A program made the position numbers and the translations under genes. A stretch of 64,000 nucleotides of DNA from Axinella damicornis. Lineage: Eukaryota > Porifera > Demospongiae > Axinellida > Axinellidae. The notes under the pieces are model-generated. The model was not told the DNA's origin and searched no databases. It saw only the letters and a program-made list of their open reading frames with translations. This document shows, in pieces, positions 24,501 through 36,500 of this stretch (the first letter of the stretch is position 1; each line of letters begins with the position of its first letter). The DNA lies in contig OZ007506.1 of the NCBI GenBank assembly GCA_963931865.1, forward strand, positions 16,010,242 to 16,074,241. The letters run 5' to 3'.

Positions 24501-27500
24501 AGAAAGATGTTCTGCTCAGACGATATGAGAAAGATGTTCTGCTCAGACGATGTTATTCAATTGAAGCACGAATGCAATAGATGGTGTAACTGATTATGCG
24601 ACTGGATTAACTAACTGTGTGTAGTAAGAGTTAAGTAATTGAAACTGAGAATTCAATTCCAAATGTGTTGTTAGGTTGCTCTGTTCATGTCCACATTATG
24701 GAAGTAAGCATGTTTTGCTGTAAATCGATCACTAGTGTGTTTGATGCAAAAGCAGCAAAGAAAATAACTTGTCTCAGCCAACAACGAGCTCAAGAAGAAC
24801 TATAATAGACCCTTGGGTGTACAGCTGTGTGTAAACACTGCTTTTAGGACTTTTAGCATCCCTAGAATCCCCCTCCGTATACGTGCGCTTAAGACTGTCT
24901 TTCCTGAGTGTTTATTTCCCTTGTCAAAGTGATTAGAAGCTCAAGAGTGTATGAACTGGAAGTGCAACGGTGGATAATCGTGTTTAGTGAAGTGATCATA
25001 ATAACAACTAGAGGTGCTCAGCAGAGCACGTACCCCGTGCGCTACGTACTTTGACTTGATACAGGTAGGTGGCCTACGTACCGCCGATTATTCATACAGC
25101 ATGCACGATGAGTCAGCATGCAGAATGAGATACCGTAAGTTGTGGCAGTAATGTTAGAAATAGGGTGGGGTCAAGTTGTATAAAATAATAAATAATTAAT
25201 TAGAAGCACGACTTTCACGCAGCTTTTCTCAGCCTCTCGAGTGGATCTCTGGTCTGTGAGTTATGTAGACGCTAGTATTTTCAGAATTCTGACACTTTTT
25301 TTCTAAACTAAGCCTTCAACAAGGCCTTCACTGCTCAAACTGCTTGGACAGACTGACAGATGGACAGACGGACAAACCTATCACTCTACCCCTGCTGCAC
25401 ATGTGCACGGGGTAAAAACTTCAATGTTTGCGGGTTTTCGCAAATCCGGTCACATTATGTGTTTTCAAAAATAATGAACTGTACATACGTAGTGTACTGG
25501 CACTAATGGGTTGTTCTTCTAAACAATAATATACCTCAGCTCGCCAAGGTTTGGCGACATATCCAGCAACTTGATGAGTGATGAGGCTCCCTTGGTTCCC
25601 ACCGGCTTAAAGTCAATCCTTGCACGAAGCCTGCATAAAATTAACAAGATAAATGTGCTATGTACTAGCAGGTACGTACATACGTATATCAAGGCCATAT
25701 CATCAATATACTAAGATTTTAACCGTGTGTGTGCCTGTGTGTAACAGAAGTGGGATGTTCGTGGGGCGGGACTAGGCTAGTGATGCGCGACCTTCGTACT
25801 TCAATTTACTGAACCTCGAACTCTGCGAAGAATGTTCGTGCACTCGAGCATGGGCTGGAATTTTCCAGAACAGTCGGCAGGGAGCAGCAGTCGAAGCGGA
25901 CGCAATCGGGGGGCTGCAGTTGAAGCGGATGCAAACGGGGAGTAGCAGTTGAAGCAGATCGAGCGGCAGTCTCGCGGGGAGCAGCAGCTAAAGCGGATGC
26001 AATTGGGGAGCAGCAGCTCTGCACAGAGAGCTGTCCGGCACCGTATTTCTCACGTAGGCGAACGAGGGGGAAGTAGCTAAGCGAGTGAAGCGAGCGAAGC
26101 TACTTGTACAGATAATGTATATACAATGTACATCGGTACATCAGTATTATATTATTTTCCACTTATAAGTGGCTACTACACATCTGGTAGGATAACTGGC
26201 TCATGCCTTCTCTTTCAGCTTGTGGACATTTCATCTGATTAAGATAGTCTCCAGTGTCCACTAGATCTTACTTATGGTCATGTACTACCATAGTCTCGGT
26301 CCCAGACCGTTTATCCAGTGCGTGTATTGCTTCCAGTATAACGTGCGGAAATACGGTCTGGTAGGTATAGCCCACATTCCTTAAACTCCGCCAGAATCCG
26401 GGCGGATCCAATCAGATCGTAGAACAAGTAATCTCAATGACGTATACTAATATTGATGCCGGAAGTACAGATTCGCCAGTGTGGTGTTGTCAAAACTTCT
26501 GGATTTCAGCATGTTAAAATACTGGCAGCGCTACTCTCCAAGTTCAACAGCATCTCTATGCTCTGGAAGCGCACACCTTGGATACACGGTCAGAAGGTAG
26601 AATCTCTCATTTGCTGCATCCAACACTGACACAGCTCGCTGATCCCAGCATCCACAGATGGTGAAGTGCCCAGATGCCGACAATTGCGTGAGTCACTCCC
26701 AATGCTGTTGCAAAAAAGGGCATTTCCAAACTGAGCCAAGCACAGCGAACGTGTGTTGGTACAGTACTTGCTGACTCTAGCTCTAGGTCTTCAAAGGCAG
26801 CTTGACTCTTGATGACCACATGTGAAATTTTGATGCGTCCTGATAATTTCAACAAGTCTGAATTATCGCTTAAGAATGTGCACTATATCTACCAGACCCT
26901 TCCTTCCCCGCGAGCGATACTAAAAGCGATCCGTGCTGGGGTTGGTTGGGTCTGGGACCGAGACTAGTACTACCAACAATGGTTGAAGCAAGTTATGGTG
27001 AAGAAAATCTATCAACAAGGTGGAATCAAAATCATAGTGACAGTGGTCATGATTGCATAGTCAGAATGCTGTGTGGCTTCCCAGGCACTCAAACATTACA
27101 TTGTACATTATCAAGGGCGTATCGAGCCGAAGGCGGCGAGAGGGCGTGTAAAAGGCAAAATTCAAAGCAGCGCTATTTATAGAACGTCGCTACTATTATT
27201 AGCAACACCGGATGTTCGCGAGATACGCGGCGCTACTACCAGTGTGGACAACTCAGCCTTCCACTGTCGTCTTCTAGCCTTCCAAGTTTCGCCAGTAAAC
27301 TCTGACGAACCGCATCATTCAGTGGTGACGGTCGTGTGCGAAGCCTACGGTACCTGCGAACTATACCCGCGGCTCGCAAGACAGATGGCAACGTCGCTAC
27401 CAGCCGGGGACCCTTGGATGGCGTATTATACTCACTCAGTGACGGTCCTTCGCACTTCCTCTCATGTCTCTCCCGAGTCTCCATCGATCTATATAGCTAG

Positions 27501-30500
27501 CTAGCTGGCTGGCTTTAGACAATATTCCACAAAATTCGCATTATTGTATCCTTTTTCAGTATACGGCTGTACTAACAATAGTAGCGTCGATCTAATAATA
27601 GTATATCCGGTCTGCGGTTTTGAATTTTGCCGTTTACATTGCGAGTACGAAAGTTACATGCCCTCTTCCCTTTGCGCCCTTGACATTATGTATAGAGACA
27701 TCTTTCCCTACCCAGGAGTATGATCGGCCAAATCAGTGGCAACCAGTACACAGATCTGTAACTACGTAGGTAGTCCAGTAGTTCAACATTCAATACACAT
27801 GCAGTAAGCTAGATAGTATAATTATATCACCTAGTTGACTTATGGTACACCTACCTGAGCAAGTGGAGATTTGAGAGTGGGAGTTGCAGCTGCTTTGCAA
27901 ATGCGTCGATTCCTAATGGACCAAGATGGCAGTAACTGAGGTCAAGCTCGGTCACCTTATCGGCTGCTTTCGTCATCACGTACCCAAGGACTGAGCAGTC
28001 GTGAGGGCTTAAGGTAATGTCTTGGACATCAACGCTTCCTCGAATATGCTCCAGGAGATGGCCGCATGCTTCGGGCGTTTGGGACTCAAATGCACAATGC
28101 AGCATGTGCAATAGGGCCAGTCGATTCGAAATATTCTGCTTGGCAATTGCATCAAACGATTCGAGAAAGATGTTGTTCCCGGAGCTCAGGCCGCAGTAGA
28201 ACTTCCAAACCATTCGCATGTGGATTTTACCGCCATGATCTGAAATGGCTTTAAGTTGCTCGTAATCGGTGCACTGCCTCAAAAGGTAACAGGCGGAAAG
28301 AAATTCCTGCAGAGTGAGATGGAGAAAGCTGAAGGTCTTTGTGGGTAGTGCTCGTTCAGCTATTTGACGATCGACAGTGAGCAGGCCGAGTGAGTTGAAA
28401 TCATCTTTTGAGGGAACAACTGGCAGCACCTTCTCCTTCATGATCTCTTTGCCAGTAAAAACTAGCTTCCTCCTGTGAGTTGCTTCAAACGCCAGACGAC
28501 ATACATTTTTGAAGATGTTCAGTTTTTCTGAATGGAGGTCATCTAGCTCATGAAGCTCAAAGTCATAAGCTTCATCACGACTCAGTTCCTTTTCAATGGA
28601 TCGGTAAAGAGTCTGCAAAGTGAAGGTCATGTACATGTCTGTTTCAGTTTCAGGAAGATTTTCATCCTGCTCATATAGGAACACCACCATAGCTAGATGC
28701 AAAGGAAGGTAACACATGTGACCTATGTTTGGGTGATTCTCCAGGTACTTCGTGAGTGATTCAGCTTTCACAGGGTTGTCGTGGTAGTAGTAGGTGATAT
28801 ACTCTGCAATCTCATCTTCCAAAAACCCGACAATCTCAATATTCTGCTTGACATACCTTCGTAGTTTATCGCTTCCAGCAGGTCGAGAAGTTACGAAGAT
28901 TCTGGCTTTGGGTAGCCTGTACCCATGGATCATGTCGTGAATGAGCTTTCCTGGCTCCATCTGTGAGGAGTATTCATCAAGACCATCGAATGCAAAGCAC
29001 ACCTTTTCTCCCCCGGTTCGTTCAAATGTTTCAACAAGGTCTTGGACAACTGCATTGCTGTTGCAGTAGGTACCAATCATATCTGCAATCGTGAGATCTG
29101 ATTTCCCCATGAAACGTCTCAGGCGCACCAGGATCAGAAGCCCTACGTTCCTCAATATGTCTTCCTTGGCCCAATCACGGCTAACCTTAGTGATGAGAGT
29201 GGTTTTTCCACTACCTGGTCGCCCTTCTATGAGGGTCACTACTCTCTCTGTGCCGATCTCCTTGGGGAATACATCCACGTAGTTGATTGGTGTTTTCTGC
29301 TTGAGGATATCATCCGCAGTACCACGGACTGTCCCACGGCTGAAAAGGTCATCACGCATCATGTCTCCTGAGGTGATGAGAGCAAGGTTGACGTAGAGTG
29401 CCTTTGTGATGGGCGGCCACTGATTCAGAGGAATCTCGGGCATTGCACGGTATGTGGCCATCAGAAGGTTTCGATACGTGCTCCATGAATCTGCTGGTCA
29501 TAAAATGATCAGTATAATATTATTACACCCATGGCCAGTAACAGAAATTTGTACCACAAATGCTATACAAATGAGAGCTCTGTGTATGCATGCCTCATGT
29601 ACACTTTGTGATTGGAGTGGAGCACGAAAGTGTAAGGCTGACCATATATATCAGACCAAATAATGTATTGTGTGATGCATAATATATACACCAGAGAAAC
29701 CTACTCAACCACACACCCCGTAACAGATAATGTGCGTTAGGAGTGCATTACATGTTTTAATAGCACGAGGGGCGGGGTTGAGTCGCCTGATACAGCACGT
29801 GTGCTGTATCGTGGCAACGTGACACCACCCCGAGTGCTATAAACACACAATGCACGACTGTGACGCACATTATCTGTTTTATTGTGACGTCACATTTCCA
29901 TGACTATCATCCGTTGCTACGCGTATCCAATGCAACAGCAAGCCTATTGGTCAGATCGTAGAAGCCAGTCAACAGCCTAATAGCCCGCCATTCCTGATGG
30001 TGCTGTAGCTAGCTAGCTATTTGGTGTAGCTGTTGATCGCTTTTATTGCTGGTGAGTCGGATCGATACTACTAAATCACTGCCGTTCGACGGACCTATAG
30101 CGCTAGGGGTACTACAGCGTATAGAGAACTTGCCTATCCCATCCACTCAAGATTTGAATCCAGCCTTAACCTGGGTGCCGACTTCCTATTACGTATAAAC
30201 TCAGTCGACGGAGTCTACAGGGGAGAGAAAGTGCTCGCTCAGGAGAGAATATCGTGCCAACTAAGAAGAGACTTCGTTTGAGCCTTCTGAAGCATGATCG
30301 CGGTGAGCGCTGCTGAACAATGTGAGGAGGCTGCGAAAGTAGTTGCTCCTGCCAATACAAAGAATAGCAACCTTGCAGCGTGGATGACTGAGTGCAACCA
30401 AAGCCACCCAGATGATCCCGTACTCAACGATTTGTTCTGTACCAGGTATGGATGCAAGTGGCTGTGCCTCTTCGCCAGTACAAATGGACAATTTTTCTAC

Positions 30501-33500
30501 AACTGCGAGCTGCTGGGCTTGCAATCATGACTGCTGAATCGTTTGCAGCAAGTGTAGCCACTGACTCCAAACCAAATACTACTGCACTGTGGCTGAGCAA
30601 CAGCAGCTCGCGGTGAAGGTTGCAATGCTTCTACCTTCTACTTCTGGAACTCATACTGACTGCACGCTCAACTTCAACTCTTAGGCCCTGTATATAGTCC
30701 TGTGCTAGTGCTGAGAACTGTATTGACATGATTGCTTCCTGTTCAATATCTTCCCAATATTGTCTTATTCATACAGCATCTGTAGTTACACTCCTGGTAG
30801 GGGAAAAATTGTGCCGCGTAAATAATGTTACACTCCTGGTAGGGGAAAAATTGTGCCGCGTAAATAAATATTACACTCCTGGTATAGGAAAAATTGTGCC
30901 GCGTAATGTAATGTAATCTAAACTAAATAACCTTTGACTACCTTAGCAATGGCCTACAAAGATTCTGACTACACCGTCGTGATCACTACCATGCAGTGAC
31001 CCAAGCGTACAATTTTGGTTCTGAAACTCATCTTGGTGGTGGAGATACAAGCGCTTTTGTCTCGCCGTGGCCGCCATTGCTCGAGCTCTCTCTCCGACTT
31101 CCGGTGGCAGTACCGTTCTTAGCAAAGGCACACAAAGATTCTGACCACACGGCCGTGATCGCTGTCGTTCACTGACGCTTACATGCCAAAACTCACCGTG
31201 CTGGCAAAGTTGTAAGTGCTGTAGTAACTTCGTGTCTTCCCCGTGGCCGCCATTGCTAGCGATCGACAGAGCGTGGTTGCCACGTGGCATGTGCGTTAAT
31301 TGGAACTAACTGCGATATTTAGCTTTCGCTACGGCGAGTCATAGCTGGCGTTGCAACGGCTACCAGGAGTGCGGTTGCCCCTCGATCTAACCTAAATAAA
31401 TAAATAATTAACGTTTGACTACTTACGAATGGCCTGCAAAGATTCCGACTACACCGTCGTGATCGCTATCATGCACTGTCCTCACCGTACAATTTTGGTG
31501 CTGAAACTCATGCACCTTGGTGGTGGAGATATGAGCGCTTTTGTCTCGCCGTTGGCCGCCATTGCTCGAGCGCTCCATCGACTTCCGGTGGCAGTACCGT
31601 TCTTAGGAAAGGCACATGAACACTCTGACCACATGGCCGTGATCGCTGTCGTTCACTGACGCTTACATGCCGAAACTCACCATGCTGGCTAAGTTGTGAG
31701 TGCTGTAATAATGTCTTGTCTTCCTTTTGGTCGCCATTGCTCGCGATCGTGGTTGCCACGTGGCATGTGCGTTAATTGGAACGAATTACAATACTTAGCT
31801 TGCGCTACGGCGAGTCGCATCCAGTTGCATCGCGGCTACCAGGAGTGCGGTTGCCCCTCGTAATTAATTAAATAACTAATGTTTGACTACTTAGTAATGG
31901 CCTGCAAAGATGTTGACTACACCGCCGTGATCGCTATCTTGAACTGTCCTCACCGTACAATTTTGGTGCTGAAACTCACCTTGGTGCTGGAGATACACTT
32001 CAAAGTTTGTTGCCAGTACAGCTCTTACAAAGGCCCCACAAAGATTCTGACCACAGGTGTGATTCCTGTCGTTCACTGACGCTGACATGTCAAAACTCTC
32101 CGTGCTGGTGAAGCTGTGAGCGCTATAATAACTTCTTGTCTTCCCTTTGAACGCCATTGCCGACTCGATCGACCGATCGTTGTCCACACGTGGTATGTGC
32201 GTTAATTGGAATGAGCTGTAACTCGTACCTTGTGCGACCGGCAGTTGCAACCGGTTGCAACGTGGCTACCAGGAGTGCGGTTGCCCCTCGAACTGTATGT
32301 AATATAATGTACAGGTGAAACCTTTGATCCGCCCACGCAAATCACAATAAAACTACCTTCTGCGGCATGGATAATGTTTTACTAAACACAAGAGCGCATA
32401 AGTAGGTCACGCGGAGTAAGAGCGTGTAACTTCCGGAAAATTCAAACTGGGCAAAATACATGAGTTGTACTTAAAATAGCTATAGCGTGTCTAACACTTG
32501 AAGTGATTCTTTCCGCCACGTGATAGTTGACTGGAGCGGTGACACCACGGTCATTATTCTGTGTTGTTGTGCCCAGCTGTGTAGTTCTGAGCCAAGTGAC
32601 GTCACGAAGCGACAGTGACGTCCAGCTACCAGAGAACGCTCTACGGCTGTGCTGAAGGCTTACCTAGTTAGCCTCGTACCCACTCAGCTATAATAAGGAC
32701 AGTCTATGAAAAGCGAATACTTGCTGATAATTAGAAAATGCGGTATATTCGCTATGACGTCATAGAAAAACAAAGCTCGAGCGCATTGCAGCGCTCGCAC
32801 GTTTAACGCACTCGAAGGACAAGAACTACGGAAAGAAGTGTTCGCTGTGGATCTTCAGCTGGCAGTAAGTGAAGCGTTGTGTGTTGGTCGATCGTACGCA
32901 CTGGACTCATGGTAGCAGCTGTCTCTTAATATGCGGAATATATCCGGAAATAATAATCCGTATTGTTAACAATGGCTACGTATTGAGCGCTCAAGCCCAA
33001 GAAAGTGATCCGTTATGCTATACAGTTTGCACGTCCTTAACTGGTCTGACCTACCCAGCCACAGTCTGCCCGGTCATCTCAGGTAGGATCTGTCTTGGAA
33101 ATTTTGATACAACGCGGTAGACAGAAGATATTAGCTAGTTTATGGTCAAAACAGGCTTATTTTATTGCAACGGTTGTACAAAAGCTGTTATAAAATACCA
33201 AGCATTAACCAGTTAACATTTTCCAAGACTGAACCATTTACACAGACAAACAAGCTGTTGATAACAACTGTTAGACACCTATATCAATCTTCACACTGTA
33301 CAGCATAATGGCAAGAAAATAGGACCATCAAGACAGCTTTTTGAATGTAAACAGGAAGTAACACCTCCATTCAGTGACGTCATAATCATATTTATTGTTT
33401 ACTCCATTTCATGAGCTTTCCAATGGTACCAAGTTTCACTTGTTCCACTCCCACTTTCACCTTCAAATTCCTGTGTAAGCAAAGCTGTGCAAATATCATG

Positions 33501-36500
33501 TCTGAAAAACATTTCCCCTGCCTTAATATGCTTGAGCAGGCGGTACGAGGCTATAACCTAGTCTACTCGAACAGTCACAACAACGGTTATAGTGTGGATG
33601 TGCTTACCTGAGGCTGGAGGTGGAGGACGTCGACATCAGCAACGATCGCCACGGTGGGTTAGAGGTTCAAATAAGCTCAGCCGGAGCCGAATTGCTAGGC
33701 ACTTCAATCTTCGCACTTCGCTAACGCGTTCACAATTACCGCTGTACGGCTTCAGGTGCAACCGGATGTTCTATTTTTAGTACAACTCAAGTATTCCGCC
33801 CGCACTGTGGGCGCCTATTGAAGTTACACACTCTTACTCCGGGGGGCGCGACCTACTTATGCGCTCTTGCTAAACAATAATTGGTACTTTGAAATGAGAC
33901 TACAGTACTAGTCTCATTAGATTGAAACTACCTTCTGTGGCATGGATAATGTTTCACTAAACAATAATTGGTACTATGAAATGAGACTACCGTATATCTT
34001 CTAAAAATTCGGCATCCCTAATTATTCGGCACCCCTTCACGCAAACAATGGGAAAAATTGTCTCTAATTTTGGCAAGGGAATTCCCAAATATTTCGGAAT
34101 TTAATCTCTAATTGTAATGCGTTTTCGGCAGCTGTCGTCCTGTCCGAGAGGCTTATACAAGCCCAGAGCCAGCCAGGAGAGAGATCGGTGAGTTCGGTGC
34201 TGCCTCAAGCGGTGAAAGCTCCAAGCTGTCGCCATTGCACACGAGCCCCTGGAAGTCAACCGATCGCGTTCGACGTACATGCCACGTTGACCAGTTCGTC
34301 CAACTCAGGGTGAAAGCCCTGCGCTGAAGTACACTCGCAAACCTCCAAGTCTTGCCCTGACCCTGAGAATCAACACAGATGAACATAGAACGACACGGGG
34401 TGAGTTCCGGGGCGTAGATCGTACAGCCTGCGGCCTCACAGTTCGAGATCGTTCGCTTCTTACGCCAAAAATTCTGACGCAGGTGCTAGTCGAAAGTATG
34501 GAGTGTCACAGTCTGTACCAAGAGGAAAGACGCCCTACCGGTACGGTATAGCTGCTCGATCTTGAGACTTGAATCTCGAGTGGAAAAATCCGACTGACCG
34601 ACCGCGGGTAACACTTCTAATTATTCAGCACTTCTGCATTTTGGTACAAATTTTGCGATTTTACTTCTAATTATTTCGGCAAGGCTTATGAATAATTAAT
34701 AAAAACCTGCCGAATTTTTAGAAGATATACGGTACAGTCTCATTTCAAATATTAACACAGGGAGACTGGACTGTTCAGGTCAGTTAAGTCATGTCTCATG
34801 TAACGCGGATAGATTACGGAATTACATTATTCATCTGCGGATTATAGTACGTTGCGTAGTGTGGAGCGCTGTACGTGTACCTCTTGTTTAAAGTATCAGT
34901 CTTCTGTTAGTCACTTGTTTTTGACTGTCATGAAAGGCTGTTGAGTACCGAGCTTCATGACGGTGTGAAGCTTATAATGGCTTTTACGGGTACGAAAACC
35001 TACCATTTCGGAAGCTCTATCCGTTCATCTATGGGGGCTTGAGTTGATGCCAGGTATGGTGGAAACACTGCCCAGGATCAATTTGAAGTGTGAAGTAAGT
35101 TGATGAGTTAGTATACCATTCAGGTTAGTAAATTCATGCAAATCCATTCATATCCCTCGAGGGCTTATCTCTGTGCAGCATGCCTGTTTTGTATCCATAT
35201 CTATGTCTGTTGGCAGCAGCAGCGTTCCTGAGTCCATTTTAGCTACGTAACAGGCACTAGTGGACCCACCTTAAGGTCGCGGGCTAGTCTTCAGCGCATA
35301 TGCGCAGAGCGGCATGCATTAAATAGAATACCAGCCTGAAGCACTAACTAACACATGGAGGCAGCCTGACACAAGCTACTAACAATCTTAAACCACAGCA
35401 ATATATCAGAAACATACCTGAAAAGTCCAAAACAACTACAGCTCATGAGTACCACTCTCGTGGAATGCGGAAACGTAAAGTTTAGATGGGACAGCTGCTT
35501 GGAATCAGAGCAGGATCCTTGAGTACAAGCAAGAATCACCTTCAACGACACATTTTTGGCTACACTTGGCTCTGTACTGCCACTATGTTCAGCGGTTAGA
35601 CAAAAACTATACGTTTCCGTAAAGTACAGTTGCTGGACATCCTGGATCTCTCTTTTGGATTGGTGTCCTTCTGTCAGTCAAACTCGGCTGTGGTTCAAAT
35701 AGCTTTCGCCCGAACAACATCAACTGAGACTTCGCTTACAACGACACCCTAGCAATTCCTTTTAACAAACATTAGTGATCCTGAAGGATCACATAAGTGA
35801 CATAACGCATTATGTACTACTCAATTGTGGTTGTACTCAATTGGAGTCGTAATTGCTCCCATGCACGCACTAAGCAGCTCACCTGATGGAACCTCTGCAA
35901 CAGTGGAAGGTCCAGAAATAACTGCTGGATCTGCAAAAGACAACAGAATCACTATAACATGCATTAAACACTACTGAGACCTCAAAAGAGAAAATTAATG
36001 AAATTTCTAGTTAACTAGGAATTAATACACATGTGCAGTGTCTTTGCCTTGCATGCATGCTTGCATTCCATACAAATAGGCGTGGTTTCATGGGCCAGTG
36101 CGGTAAGGTGCGAAGTTCAGTTGCGAGTGGCTGAGAAGATGGAAAGCGTCCCCTTGAGGAGGGTGAACGCGTTAGCGAGGTTCTGCATCCCTTGCCTCAG
36201 GTGAAGATCCAAATCGAGTTAGCTCATTGTGGTGAACGGTTCTTAGCAGCAAGACATTCTCGTAATATGCATCATACTACCAGCAGACCTCCCCTAGTTT
36301 AGTGGTCGAGCGGGGACAGCTAGCTCCGGCTCCATCGTATAGTGCCACATTACGGTGCCTATACGTGTGCACACACCTAGTCTGGGGATGAGACTGCAAA
36401 AACAGCCCCCACGCAATTAAAGTGTGACAGAAATTTAAGTGTGACAGATTATATAGACGTGACGTGACTACACTGCACGATTAGCTGCCTTAATTGCGCT

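Noticed and set aside
27073..27504. 143-codon open frame in an NLR intron
   Set aside because: Opposite strand to the host gene, overlaps an inverted-repeat element, no recognisable motif.
30261..30530. Overlapping 78-87-codon open frames on both strands
   Set aside because: Short, mutually antisense, no motif; they lie in NLR intron 2.
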